A stretch of 64,000 nucleotides of DNA from Flagellimonas algicola (GCF_005937185.1 NZ_VCNI01000002.1:930001-994000), one strand, 5' to 3'; counted from the first letter of the stretch, positions 52,878 to 62,034 are shown. Notes: generated by a model not told the origin, from the letters alone. Translations and numbers: made by a program.

Positions 52878-54434
52878 TTAGTATCCTGGATTTTGTTCCA
52901 ACATACCCGCTGGATACGTATCTATTTCTTGTTGAGGAATAGGCAACAACAAATCTCTAGGAGCAGCGAAGTCTGTCTTACCTACAGCCGCCAGTGCAGG
53001 CGCAATTACGCCCCCACCATCAACACCATCCCAGCGAACCAAATCGGTAAAACGGTTCCAGCCTTCCGTAGCGAGTTCCCTTCTACGTTCATCACGCACC
53101 CCTTGTACGGTATATGCAGGTGCCGCTGTGTTACCAAGGCCATAAGCCCGATCCAAAACTTGCTGGAAAGACGAAGCTCCATCGCCTCCACCTCCCATAA
53201 TGGAAGCTTCAGCATGCATTAGTAAAACATCTGCATAACGCAGTATTTTTTCGTTTAGCGGAGAACTTGGAGGGCCCAGGAGTACCTGGACTTCTTCAAA
53301 AGTCAAGAAGTATTTTTTTGCTCCGGTATTTACACCAATGGCATAGCCAAAGTTGTCTGGTACTGGATCAAAATTCAAAGCGGCCAGACCGGGGGAATTC
53401 AACACCTGACCCGGGAGTAAAAATGTAGCTGCTTTACGCTGATCACTATCGTCAAAGAAATCCACTAGATCCTGTCTGGGAATGAAATTGTTGAAGGAGG
53501 GATAAGTTCCAGAAAGGAATGGGAAAGACCATCTCCACATGGCGGAGCCTTCTTGGGTAACCCCAGGACCATTTGCTGAAAGTCCATCTTGATAGTTGAT
53601 TTCAAAAAGGGATTCTGGGCCAAATTCAGTAGTCTGTAAGAAGTTGTTTCTAAAATCGGATTCCAAGCTGTAAACCCCCTGAGCCATCACTTGTTCGGCT
53701 GCATTGACTGCTTCGGACCATTTTTCTTGATATAAAAATACCTTGGTCAACAATCCCAATGCCGCACCTGAGGTAGCAGAACCTTGTACCCGCTCTGAAC
53801 CTTTAACCGGAAGTATGGCAGCAGCGGCTTGCAAGTCTGCTTCAATAAAGGCGTATACTTCAGAGGCAGATGCCCTTGGTTTAAAAATCTCTTGATCCGT
53901 TGAGGTGACCGCCTCTTCAAACAGCGGCACGCCTCCCCAAAGTTTTACTAATTCGAAATAGTATAATCCTCTTAAGAATCTTGCTTCCCCAACAATTTGA
54001 TCTTGTAATCCTGGAGTGTCAAAGCGTTCAAAATTTGATGCCAATTCAATGGTAAAGTTGGCACGTGAAACGCCCCTATACCACTTGGCCCACAAGGAGG
54101 CAACGGCTGGCAGCGAAGGGATAATGGTACTGAATTGATCCCATTGTGCTCCAATGGCCCAGAAGCTTGCGGATTGTGAATGACAGTCGTCAGCTCTGGT
54201 TCCTTGCGCCATTAATGGAAAGGTCTGGTTCCCCAAAATCTGTTGCCATTGCAAGGGATCATACGCCGCATTTAAACTGGATATCACGGCATTCTCTGTT
54301 TCAAAAGCCGTATCAATGGATATTGATGTGGCTGGTTGAAGGTCTTCTATATCGCTACAGGCTGTTCCCAAAACCATCAGGGCAACAAATAGGAACTTTG
54401 CGATTTTCTTAGTTGTATTTTGTGTGTCTTTCAT
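52878..54434 (-). CDS. RagB/SusD-family nutrient-binding lipoprotein
   Basis: The ATG at 54432-54434 gives 518 residues with lipobox 'MVLGTAC' (Cys about 26). The SusD TPR-like scaffold is visible ('VVEARFLRGLYYFELVKLWG'-type helix 'GEARFLRGLYYFELVKLWGG', 'YADVLLMHAEASI', 'RRRELATEGWNRFTDLVRWD'). The end 'LPIPQQEIDTYPAGMLEQNPGY' is the typical SusD C-terminus. It forms the lid of the SusC channel and binds oligosaccharide outside the cell. It starts 12 bp after the SusC gene. Confidence 0.96.
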   Translation of the reverse strand: MKDTQNTTKKIAKFLFVALMVLGTACSDIEDLQPATSISIDTAFETENAVISSLNAAYDPLQWQQILGNQTFPLMAQGTRADDCHSQSASFWAIGAQWDQFSTIIPSLPAVASLWAKWYRGVSRANFTIELASNFERFDTPGLQDQIVGEARFLRGLYYFELVKLWGGVPLFEEAVTSTDQEIFKPRASASEVYAFIEADLQAAAAILPVKGSERVQGSATSGAALGLLTKVFLYQEKWSEAVNAAEQVMAQGVYSLESDFRNNFLQTTEFGPESLFEINYQDGLSANGPGVTQEGSAMWRWSFPFLSGTYPSFNNFIPRQDLVDFFDDSDQRKAATFLLPGQVLNSPGLAALNFDPVPDNFGYAIGVNTGAKKYFLTFEEVQVLLGPPSSPLNEKILRYADVLLMHAEASIMGGGGDGASSFQQVLDRAYGLGNTAAPAYTVQGVRDERRRELATEGWNRFTDLVRWDGVDGGGVIAPALAAVGKTDFAAPRDLLLPIPQQEIDTYPAGMLEQNPGY

Positions 54435-54446
54435 TTTCAAAGCTTA

Positions 54447-57400
54447 TTAAAAGTTTATACTAGCGCCTAGAAGAATCTGACGGGGCTGAGGAAAGAATCC
54501 TTGATCGATTCCTATATTCAATGATGTGTTTACATTGTTTTGACCAATCTCTGGGTCAATACCTGGGTATTCAGTTAACACGAACAAGTTCTGACCTGAA
54601 ACAAATAATCTAAGACCCTTCATTCCCAAGGTTTCCAGTACACTATCGGGAAGGTTATATCCCAAAGTCACATTTTTTAATTTCATATAGGTACCATCTT
54701 TTATATGGAAATCAGAAATCAGATTTTCCCCATTTCCTGCAGTACTAACTACAACATTTCTTGGAGCTCCCGGTTCCGTTACATAAGACGCTGGCCTATT
54801 GGTTCCAAGTGCATCATATCGGATGGTGGCATCCAAGATGTCATTTCCAATAGTTCCGGACATGAAGGCGGAGAAATCAAAGCCTTTGTAATTCAATCCT
54901 AGATTGAATCCAACCGTTGCATCCGGATTGGGGTCGCCAATTATGGCTTTATCACCACTATCAGGTACAAGTTGATTGTTGCCACTTCCGTCCAAATCAG
55001 CGAAGATCAGGTTGCCGTTGGCATCCCTTCCTTCAACTACGAATCCATAAAAACTTGCCACGGAGTTACCAACACTGGAGCGCGAAGCAAAATCATTGAA
55101 TTGCGGCTGGATTTGGGCACTGTTTATAAAGGAAGTTTCCCCTAAACTGGTAACCTCATTATCGTTGAAACCAAGATTGGCACCAACATTCCAACCAAAA
55201 CCACTATCGTAATTTTCACGATAAGTAAGTAAAATTTCAAATCCTTTGTTCTCAATGGTACCCGTGTTTTCAGAAGCGGGGTTTAGACCGGAGGTCAAAG
55301 GTGTTGTTGCCGCCAATAAGATGTCGGAAGTTTCCTTGATATAGTAATCAATTGTAATTCCCAATTTGTTACTGAAAGCATTAATGTCCAATCCAACATT
55401 GAATTGGGTTAGTTCCTCCCAACCAAGGGCCGGATTGGCCAAACTGATTTGTGCAATTCCAGGCTGCCCAGCATAACCGGCTTGCGTGGTCAATTGTGCG
55501 AGATAGTCAAATGGACCGAGGGACTGGTCATTACCGCTAATTCCCCAACCTGCACGTACTTTTAGTAAATCGATGGCACCCGAATCGCTTAAGAAGTCTT
55601 CTTCGGATAAAACCCAGCCTGCTGATACCGCAGGAAACCATCCCACACGGTTATCAGAACCAAAGCTTGAGGATTTGTCCCTTCTCAATACTGCGCTTAG
55701 CAGGTACTTTTCCTTGAAATTGTAGTCCACTTTTCCGAAGAAAGATTCCAAAAACCTTTGGATGGTAACTCCCGGGGTAACCGTTGCATCGGTGATGTTG
55801 TCCGATAAGGCAAAATTGACACGCCCAAAATCGTTAGTAAAAAACGCACCAGTATCGTTGATCAAGTCTCCTCCAAAGAAATTGGTTTTGACCAATTCGT
55901 ACCCAACGAGGGTGCTTAAATTATGATTGGTGTCCGATAGCTCATCAAACGAATATTTGGCCGTTCCACCCCACTGCCTGTTTTCCGCAGTACTTTTCAC
56001 TTCAGAATATGACACTCCGGTAGACGTATCGTATTCCTGGGTAGGCTGTTGGATTAAGGGGGTAAAAGTCCTATTGAAAATGGAATTATGGAATGATCCA
56101 TACCAGCCTCTTAAGGTTAAGTCATCCAAGACATCATAATCCAACGAAACATTTAAATTGGTTGCATCTTGTGTAATCTGGTTGTTGGTAGCCGCAATGG
56201 AGAACAATGGATTCTGGACCGCACCCAAGCTATTCAATGGAACCCCATTTGCCGTTGGCACCCCATTGTTCAAAAAGGGGTTTGCAAAATTACCATCTTC
56301 ATCAAACGGTTGGTAAATGGCAGGTAAGGCATTGATAAAACTGCTGATTCCCACTCCAGCTCCCCCGGTGTTTTGCGGAATCACAAACCGATCTTGGTTT
56401 TGGTATTGCGCCGAAGCGCTGAACGAAATTCTATCGGTAATGTCTGCGCTTAGGGAGGCTCTTATGTTTCTTCTGTTAAATTCTGCTTTTCCTTCACCAC
56501 CAAGAATTCCCTCTTGACCGAAATAACCTCCGGAAGCCGAATAGGCAATTTTATTGGAGCCACCAACGATGGAACCGTAGTAGTTCTGCACTGGGGCATC
56601 GTCAAACAATACGTCATACCAATCGGTGTCTGGCAATAGGGCCCGTTCCGCATCAGTAAAAGCACCACGGAAGCCCGCTGCAGGGGTACCCGCTGCAGCT
56701 ACACCCTCATTATAGTATTGTACATATTGGTCCCTGTTCATCAATTCTGGTTTGTTGGCCAAACTTTGGATACCATACGAAGTTCGAATGGTAATCTCTG
56801 GTTTCATGGCTCTTTTAGAACCTTTCAATGTCTCTACCAAGACAACTCCATTACCACCTCGCGAACCATAGATAGCTGTGGAAGCAGCATCTTTAAGCAC
56901 AGTTTGCGAAACAATATCATTAGGATTTAGGAATCCCAAATTGGGAACCTGGATTCCATCCACAATGTAAAGTGGGTTCGAATTGTTTAGTGTTCCAATT
57001 CCACGAACACGTACCGTTTGTGGTGAACCTGGCGAACCGGAATTCTGTTGGACTACCACTCCTGGCACGGTACCCTGTAGGGCCGCTTCCGCCTGGGAAA
57101 TTGGCAATTCCCTTATCTGGGCTGCTTTTACTGTAGCAACTGCCGTGGTGACCAGTCTTTTGTTTTGGGTCTGTCCATAACCCAAGACCACCACCTCGTC
57201 CAAGGTTTCGGCACTTTCGGTCAACACAACGGAAATGTTGGTGTTGCCATTAAGAGCAATCGTTTGCGAATTGTAACCAATATAACTGATGGCCAACGAG
57301 GCGTTGCTATCAGAGACGGTTATGGTAAAATTTCCATCAAAATCTGTTTGAGTGCCATTGGTCGTCCCCTGTTCAACGACAGTTGCCCCACCCAACGGGC

Positions 57401-57503
57401 CATTACTGTCCGAGACGTTTCCGGTAATGGTTTGCGCACTAGCGTCAAATCCTATTCCCGCGAGTAGTAGCATGAATAAAAGAACAACATAGTTTGTACT
57501 CAT
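54447..57503 (-). CDS. SusC/RagA-family TonB-linked outer-membrane importer
   Basis: The 1018-residue protein has a signal peptide, a CarboxypepD_reg-like domain (about 24-105; 'ITGNVSDSNGPLGGATVVEQ'), a TonB box region ('LDEVVVLGYGQTQNKR'), a plug ('VRIGGIGTL'-like 'VRVRGIGTLNNSNPLYIVDG', 'VLKDAASTAIYGSRGGNGVV') and a 22-strand barrel ending 'PRQILLGASINF'. It imports oligosaccharides of the target glycan across the outer membrane with TonB energy. It is the first gene of the utilization operon. Confidence 0.96.
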   Translation of the reverse strand: MSTNYVVLLFMLLLAGIGFDASAQTITGNVSDSNGPLGGATVVEQGTTNGTQTDFDGNFTITVSDSNASLAISYIGYNSQTIALNGNTNISVVLTESAETLDEVVVLGYGQTQNKRLVTTAVATVKAAQIRELPISQAEAALQGTVPGVVVQQNSGSPGSPQTVRVRGIGTLNNSNPLYIVDGIQVPNLGFLNPNDIVSQTVLKDAASTAIYGSRGGNGVVLVETLKGSKRAMKPEITIRTSYGIQSLANKPELMNRDQYVQYYNEGVAAAGTPAAGFRGAFTDAERALLPDTDWYDVLFDDAPVQNYYGSIVGGSNKIAYSASGGYFGQEGILGGEGKAEFNRRNIRASLSADITDRISFSASAQYQNQDRFVIPQNTGGAGVGISSFINALPAIYQPFDEDGNFANPFLNNGVPTANGVPLNSLGAVQNPLFSIAATNNQITQDATNLNVSLDYDVLDDLTLRGWYGSFHNSIFNRTFTPLIQQPTQEYDTSTGVSYSEVKSTAENRQWGGTAKYSFDELSDTNHNLSTLVGYELVKTNFFGGDLINDTGAFFTNDFGRVNFALSDNITDATVTPGVTIQRFLESFFGKVDYNFKEKYLLSAVLRRDKSSSFGSDNRVGWFPAVSAGWVLSEEDFLSDSGAIDLLKVRAGWGISGNDQSLGPFDYLAQLTTQAGYAGQPGIAQISLANPALGWEELTQFNVGLDINAFSNKLGITIDYYIKETSDILLAATTPLTSGLNPASENTGTIENKGFEILLTYRENYDSGFGWNVGANLGFNDNEVTSLGETSFINSAQIQPQFNDFASRSSVGNSVASFYGFVVEGRDANGNLIFADLDGSGNNQLVPDSGDKAIIGDPNPDATVGFNLGLNYKGFDFSAFMSGTIGNDILDATIRYDALGTNRPASYVTEPGAPRNVVVSTAGNGENLISDFHIKDGTYMKLKNVTLGYNLPDSVLETLGMKGLRLFVSGQNLFVLTEYPGIDPEIGQNNVNTSLNIGIDQGFFPQPRQILLGASINF

Positions 57504-57578
57504 GAGCTTCGAGTGTTTAGTTAGTAATTGAGTTGTCAGAAGTATTTTGCGCGTTCAAATACTGCTGAATGTTCAAGT

Positions 57579-57586
57579 CAAAACTA
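57579..57586 (-). promoter_or_regulatory. Candidate promoter box of the utilization operon
   Basis: On the minus strand TAGTTTTG fits the TAnnTTTG consensus, about 76 bp upstream of the SusC start. No clear -33 TTG is present. Confidence 0.4.
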
Positions 57587-57743
57587 TTTGAAGGTGGTCT
57601 GAATGTTTGCTTTTTTAACAGAGGTAGGTTGGCCTTGGACAATTTTGTGAAGACTATGGTCAAGAATTTTGAACAATCGCATTGAATTGATTATCAGTCT
57701 TTTACATCTTAATTACTTTGTTAACGAAAGTTTAACTTAACCG

Positions 57744-57753
57744 TTTACGTAAA
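57744..57753. promoter_or_regulatory. TTTACGTAAA palindrome, candidate LacI-type operator
   Basis: A perfect 10-bp palindrome inside CCGTTTACGTAAATTT resembles the CG-centred operators of LacI-family regulators. It lies 241 bp upstream of SusC, with another palindrome TTTTCGAAAA at 57755-57764. The distance from the promoter is greater than usual for a repressor site. Confidence 0.4.
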
Positions 57754-58165
57754 TTTTTCGAAAATTCTAGTTGATTTTGCCTGATTATCAGAAATGGGTG
57801 TAGAAATTTGAATAATTCCAATTTATCGGAATAGGAAAATAAAATATCGGTGATATTTTAATAGTTCTATACCCTAATGACAAGTTTGCTGGAATTGATT
57901 TACGCCCAAAACTTACCAGGACAAACAAAAGGATAAGTTTCTAGCTACGTTGAAGCTGGAGGACAAATCCACAATTGAAATAATAGAAAAAGAAAATAAA
58001 GGGACTTATGTCAATTTTTGGAACTTAAGTATTCGTAAGTTTAGAGTGATGTGGTTTTAAAAAAGTTAGCGTAGAGAACTCCTGAAAATTAGATGAAAAG
58101 CATAACATCTTGATAGATTATGGCTCTTTTAATGTTAAATTTCACTTAATCTCAAAGAAAATTTC

Positions 58166-58191
58166 AAAAGTGTGCACAAACTGTGCATTTT
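58166..58191. repeat. Inner end repeat, right copy
   Basis: Identical over 26 bp to 23757-23782 and in the same orientation, 46 bp inside the right att core. It is a candidate recombinase or excisionase binding site. Confidence 0.65.
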
Positions 58192-58193
58192 GA

Positions 58194-58225
58194 AAAACAA
58201 AAAAAGCCCTCACATCTGTGAAGGC
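58194..58225 (-). terminator. Island-supplied terminator of tRNA-Ala
   Basis: On the minus strand GCCTTCACA-GA-TGTGAGGGC forms a stem with one mismatch followed by seven T residues. It lies 14 bp past the tRNA 3' end, on the island side of the att core. Confidence 0.7.
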
Positions 58226-58237
58226 CTATGATTACTA

Positions 58238-58281
58238 GGTGGAGAATACCGGATTCGAACCGGTGGCCTCTTGCCTGCCAG
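58238..58281. repeat. Right attachment site (attR core) within tRNA-Ala
   Basis: A 44-bp perfect repeat of 23599-23642. It covers the 3' half of the intact tRNA gene plus two flanking bases. Confidence 0.9.
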
Positions 58282-58313
58282 GCAAGCGCTCTAGCCAACT
58301 GAGCTAATCCCCC
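58240..58313 (-). tRNA. tRNA-Ala (GGC), island integration site
   Basis: A complete 74-nt cloverleaf: acceptor GGGGGAT/ATTCTCC (with G-T pairs), D-arm GCTCAGTTGGCTAGAGC, anticodon stem CTTGC/GCAAG with loop CTGGCAG (anticodon GGC), T-arm ACCGG-TTCGAAT-CCGGT and discriminator A. Its 3' half is duplicated at the other end of the island, so the integrated element restored a functional gene here. Confidence 0.95.
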
Positions 58314-58368
58314 GCAGAGCGCAAAGGAAAGACTTTTTATGAAAGTTTCAAAATAGGATTGCCTAAGC

Positions 58369-59166
58369 CTAGACTTTTTTTACGCTTAGGACCAAAACAG
58401 GAATGGGAACAAAAAATTCGGATTTGGGAACTGTGTTCTTTTCCCACAATTTCTTGAAGAACCCACGTTTTCTTCGGAATACACATAACATATCCGGTTG
58501 CTCTTTTTGGAAGTATTCCAACACTCCTAAATAAGTAGATGCCTGTTCCGTAATATTCAATTTTTGACTAAGATCCAACAAGGCGGTATTAACCTGTAAA
58601 TCCTCCTCAGAATACCCCGGCCTTTTTACCAAAAGTAAACTTATGTTGGCTCTGAACTTATCCTTTATGGCCACCAAGGGATTTAAAACTCTGTTCCGTT
58701 TCAAAATTCCGGAACCAAAGGCGGTCATTATACTTTTTATGGGTTTGAATTTGGTTCCTTTGGGCACCAATAGTGCAGGTATGTTAGTTTGTTTCACGAT
58801 TCTACCAGAGGTGTTCCCTAAATAAAGCTCTTCTTTGATATCATTGCTTCGCGGGGCCATAATAATCAAATCAATACCCAGCTCCTTATGTATGCTTTTC
58901 AATCCATCTACAATATCTCCATTGTATGTGGCTATTTTGATGTCGACCTTACCGGTGTTCACCGTGTCAATGATTTCCTTTATTTGCTCTTTGCTACTTT
59001 GGGCCACTTTTTGTTCCACGTTGGCTAAACTTCCAGCTGCGGATATAACCGTAATCACATCCATTACATAGACCTGCGCCCCAAACTTAGCGGCAAAGTC
59101 AATGGCATATTGAAGTGTGTCGGAAGAATTAGGGGATGTTCCAATGGGTACAAGAATATTGTTCAT
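58369..59166 (-). CDS. Universal stress protein (UspA family)
   Basis: The ATG at 59164-59166 gives 265 residues starting MNNILVPIGTSPNSSDTLQY, the normal Usp N-terminus; longer frames only add upstream sequence. The first domain has 'DLIIMAPRSNDIKEELYLGNTSGRIVKQTNIPALLVP', matching the G-x2-G-x9-G-S/T nucleotide loop in part ('GNTSGRIV'). The second half is diverged and ends 'FFVPIPVLVLSVKKV'. It is a cytoplasmic stress protein of unknown target and the first core gene beyond the island's tRNA. Confidence 0.88.
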   Translation of the reverse strand: MNNILVPIGTSPNSSDTLQYAIDFAAKFGAQVYVMDVITVISAAGSLANVEQKVAQSSKEQIKEIIDTVNTGKVDIKIATYNGDIVDGLKSIHKELGIDLIIMAPRSNDIKEELYLGNTSGRIVKQTNIPALLVPKGTKFKPIKSIMTAFGSGILKRNRVLNPLVAIKDKFRANISLLLVKRPGYSEEDLQVNTALLDLSQKLNITEQASTYLGVLEYFQKEQPDMLCVFRRKRGFFKKLWEKNTVPKSEFFVPIPVLVLSVKKV

Positions 59167-59219
59167 GGGATGGTGGTTATGATTATAGCTTAAATTTACA
59201 ATTAAATTGAAATCAATCA

Positions 59220-59720
59220 ATGATAAGACTTGCAAAGATCTCAGATATTGATGGTATTCTTGAAATTACGCGCTCTTGCGCGGCAAAAATGCAGGGCGAT
59301 GGAATTTATCAATGGAATGAACACTACCCTTCAAAACAAGCCTTCTTAAAGGATTTGGAAAGAGGTGAACTTTATATAAAAGAAGTCGACGGCAAGCTTG
59401 TTGGGGCAATTGTTGTATCCACATTTATGGACGAAGAGTATGTCCCTGTTCAATGGTTGACCCCCAACTGTAACAGCAGCTATATTCATCGAATTTGTGT
59501 GGACCCTAAACTTCAGGGCAAAGGACATGCCCAAAAATTAATGGATTTTGCAGAAGAACAATCTAGGGAGAAAGGCTTTGCTTCTGTAAGGCTGGACACC
59601 TTCTCCCAGAATAAGAGAAATCAACGGTTTTATGAACAAAGAGGATATCAAAAACTGGGGGATATCTTCTTTCCAAAACAAAGTAGCCATCCTTTTCATT
59701 GTTACGAACTAGTGCTGTAA
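59220..59720 (+). CDS. GNAT-family N-acetyltransferase
   Basis: The 166-residue protein starts MIRLAKISDIDGILEITRSC, a typical GNAT opening. The acetyl-CoA binding motif A is 'SYIHRICVDPKLQGKGHAQKLMDFAEEQ' (Q/RxxGxG/A as QGKGHA), and 'RLDTFSQNKRNQRFYEQRGYQKLG' is motif B. The acceptor is unknown. It is divergent from uspA with 53 bp between starts and precedes the MATE gene by 12 bp. Confidence 0.92.
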   Translation: MIRLAKISDIDGILEITRSCAAKMQGDGIYQWNEHYPSKQAFLKDLERGELYIKEVDGKLVGAIVVSTFMDEEYVPVQWLTPNCNSSYIHRICVDPKLQGKGHAQKLMDFAEEQSREKGFASVRLDTFSQNKRNQRFYEQRGYQKLGDIFFPKQSSHPFHCYELVL

Positions 59721-59732
59721 CTTGCACCAACT

Positions 59733-61067
59733 TTGGCAACTGCAGTTAACTTAAAAAGCATCAATCAGCTGGCAATTCCGGCCACCATTTCAGGGATTGC
59801 GGAACCTATTCTATCCATTACGGATACAGCAATAGTGGGCAATATTCCTGTTGATGGACTTGAATCCCTTGCCGCAGCAGGCATAGTAGGCTCGTTTTTA
59901 TCCATGCTCATTTGGGTTTTGGGCCAAACACGTAGCTCTATTTCGGCCATTATCTCACAATATTTAGGTGCTGGAAAATTGGAGGAGGTAAAAAACCTAC
60001 CAGCTCAAGCTATTTTTTTCAATATACTGCTGAGCATTGTGGTCCTTCTTTCAACAATTTTCATTGTCGAGGAAATTTTTAGTTTGTTTGAAGCCACAGG
60101 CAAAATCTTGGAGTATTGTATCTCGTACTATTCTATAAGGGTCTGGGGGTTTCCTCTGACGCTATTCACTTTTGCTGTTTTTGGCATTTTTAGAGGGTTG
60201 CAGAATACTTTTTATCCTATGATCATTGCGTTGATCGGGGCAGTTCTAAACATTGTTTTGGACTTTGCATTTGTATATGGTATAGAAGGAATTATCCCGG
60301 CTATGTACTTGGATGGCGCGGCTTGGGCCAGCCTAATTTCTCAAGCCGTAATGGCCTTGTTGGTTTTTATATTGCTCATCAAAAAAACTGAAATAAGTCT
60401 AAAACTGGTCTTCCCATTAAACAAGGAACTAAAGCGACTGATTTTCATGAGCCTCAATTTGTTCGTTAGGGCCTTGGCGCTGAATGCGGCATTGATCATA
60501 GCAGTTAGGGAAGCCACAGCTTTGGGCGACCGGTTCATCGGGGCGCACACCATTGCAATTAACCTATGGCTGTTTGCCGCCTTTTTTATCGACGGATATG
60601 GCGCGGCAGGGAACAGCATGGGCGGAAAATTGTTGGGAGCCCAGGATTACAAAGGACTTTGGCGACTGGCAACAAAGATTATGAAGTACGGAATGGTCGT
60701 GAGCCTCATTCTGATGCTTCTCGGTTTTATATTTTACTACTCCGTAGGAGAGATTTTCTCTAATGATATGATTGTTTTGAACACCTTCTATAGCATTTTC
60801 TTTATTGTTATTCTTGGCTTGCCCATGAACACTATGGCTTTTGTTTTTGATGGCCTATTTAAAGGACTTGGGGAAATGAAGTATTTAAGGAACGTTTTGC
60901 TATCAGCTACTTTTATAGGATTTATTCCAGCTTTGTATATAGGCAAATACCTGGGTTGGGGATTTTATGCCATTTGGATTGCCTTTGTGGTTTGGATGAT
61001 GATCAGAGGACTGGCATTGGTCTGGAAATTCAGAAGAAAATTTAAGCCGTTGGTGCAAAACTCTTAA
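59733..61067 (+). CDS. MATE-family efflux transporter, TTG start
   Basis: The 444-residue protein has about 12 membrane helices in two halves: 'INQLAIPATISGIAEPILSI' with 'DTAIVGNI' at the start of the first and 'LNLFVRALALNAALIIAVRE' opening the second. This is the DinF/NorM-type MATE layout, which exports cations or drugs using Na+ or H+. The start codon is TTG at 59733-59735; no ATG is upstream, and the next ATG would delete the first helix. It is co-oriented with the GNAT gene. Confidence 0.9.
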   Translation: MATAVNLKSINQLAIPATISGIAEPILSITDTAIVGNIPVDGLESLAAAGIVGSFLSMLIWVLGQTRSSISAIISQYLGAGKLEEVKNLPAQAIFFNILLSIVVLLSTIFIVEEIFSLFEATGKILEYCISYYSIRVWGFPLTLFTFAVFGIFRGLQNTFYPMIIALIGAVLNIVLDFAFVYGIEGIIPAMYLDGAAWASLISQAVMALLVFILLIKKTEISLKLVFPLNKELKRLIFMSLNLFVRALALNAALIIAVREATALGDRFIGAHTIAINLWLFAAFFIDGYGAAGNSMGGKLLGAQDYKGLWRLATKIMKYGMVVSLILMLLGFIFYYSVGEIFSNDMIVLNTFYSIFFIVILGLPMNTMAFVFDGLFKGLGEMKYLRNVLLSATFIGFIPALYIGKYLGWGFYAIWIAFVVWMMIRGLALVWKFRRKFKPLVQNS

Positions 61068-61143
61068 TTTAGTACAATCATGTTCGGAGTCTTGATGTTT
61101 GAACTCTGAAAACTGATTACGATACTCATACTGAAAATATAAG

Positions 61144-61911
61144 ATGCCAACTGACAGAACAAACGGAAGCCTCTACACTAAAATTGAAAATAATGTTGCT
61201 TGGGTTGAGTTTGGACATCCAGCAAGTAATTCGTTTGTTTCTGAATTGCTGGCCAGACTGGCTTCTGAACTTGATAAGATTTCCCAAAACAAGGAGGTTT
61301 CCTTAATTGTTTTAAAATCGGAAGGGGACAGGGCTTTCTGTGCAGGTGCCTCTTTTGATGAATTGGTGGCCATTTCCAATATGGAGGAAGGTAAGGCTTT
61401 CTTTGCGGGCTTTGCCAACGTGATTAACGCTATGAGAAAATGTAGTCAACCCGTTTTTGGACGGGTTCAAGGTAAAACCGTTGGTGGCGGAGTAGGTCTT
61501 ACCTCGGCCTGCGACTATGTGTACGCCACTGAAGCTGCCTCGATCAAGCTATCCGAAGTTTCTATCGGGATAGCACCCATGGTCATTGCACCAGCGGTGG
61601 AGCGTAAAATTGGGAAATCCGGCTTGGCAGAACTTTCTTATGCGCCCACAGAATGGAAAAATGCATATTGGGCCAAGGAAAAAGGGCTGTACTCCAAGGT
61701 ATTTGACTCCATTGCCTCAATGGACAAGGAGTTGGAGTTTCACGTTCAAAAAGTGGCAACATATAATGCCGAGTCACTTGCTGAAATGAAGCGTGTACTT
61801 TGGGAAGGCACTTCGCACTGGGATCAATTGCTTACGGACAGAGCGGAGGCATCCGGGAAGCTGGCGTTATCACCCAACACTAAAGCAGCATTGGAAAAGT
61901 TCAAAAAATAA
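61144..61911 (+). CDS. Enoyl-CoA hydratase/isomerase family protein
   Basis: The 255-residue crotonase-fold protein has the oxyanion segments 'DRAFCAGASFDELVAIS' and 'GKTVGGGVGLTSACDYVYAT', then 'IKLSEVSIGIAPMVIAPAVE'. The two usual catalytic Glu positions are not both clear, so it may be a hydratase, isomerase or methylglutaconyl-CoA-hydratase-like enzyme in acyl-CoA or branched-chain metabolism. It lies 76 bp after the MATE gene and may start a new transcript. Confidence 0.88.
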   Translation: MPTDRTNGSLYTKIENNVAWVEFGHPASNSFVSELLARLASELDKISQNKEVSLIVLKSEGDRAFCAGASFDELVAISNMEEGKAFFAGFANVINAMRKCSQPVFGRVQGKTVGGGVGLTSACDYVYATEAASIKLSEVSIGIAPMVIAPAVERKIGKSGLAELSYAPTEWKNAYWAKEKGLYSKVFDSIASMDKELEFHVQKVATYNAESLAEMKRVLWEGTSHWDQLLTDRAEASGKLALSPNTKAALEKFKK

Positions 61912-61915
61912 TTGC

Positions 61916-62029
61916 ATGGACATTCTTTCATATTTAAATAGTGATCTTGTTTTTCCCATTTTGGCCTTACTGGTCATTGCGGTTTATATTGTAACCCGGG
62001 TTCGGAACAAGAGAAGATATAAACGATAG
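61916..62029 (+). CDS. Small single-helix membrane protein, 37 residues
   Basis: The ATG at 61916-61918 is 5 bp after the previous stop. The product is one membrane helix (VFPILALLVIAVYIV) followed by a basic tail (TRVRNKRRYKR), consistent with an inner-membrane protein with its tail in the cytoplasm. It ends 5 bp before the DUF3592-type gene, and the tight spacing supports real coding. Function unknown. Confidence 0.6.
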   Translation: MDILSYLNSDLVFPILALLVIAVYIVTRVRNKRRYKR

Positions 62030-62034
62030 CCGAA

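Larger units (their letters stand above)
57504..58165. other. SusC upstream region and island right end without a gene
   Basis: About 660 bp. The left 250 bp hold the promoter and palindromes of the utilization operon. A plus-strand stretch near 57850-58060 reads 'GDILIVLYPNDKFAGIDLRP' and, after a frameshift, 'DKQKDKFLATLKLEDKSTIE' to TAA. This may be a decayed small gene, but it has no start and no family I know. Confidence 0.5.
23599..58281. mobile_element. tRNA-Ala-integrated genomic island, about 34.6 kb
   Basis: The boundaries are a perfect 44-bp repeat of the tRNA-Ala 3' half at both ends, with a tyrosine recombinase at the left end reading inward. A 26-bp second repeat occurs inside each end (23757-23782 and 58166-58191). 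The right copy reconstitutes an intact tRNA with a new terminator supplied by the island. No conjugation, phage structural or replication genes are seen, so the island is probably mobilised in trans or is no longer mobile. Cargo: a hydrolase operon, decayed genes, a repeat lipoprotein, an RND efflux system and a complete polysaccharide utilization locus. Confidence 0.88.

Noticed and set aside
57850..58060. Small gene at the right end of the island
   Set aside because: Protein-like wording appears only by joining two frames, and there is no start codon. It is mentioned in the region entry but not called.
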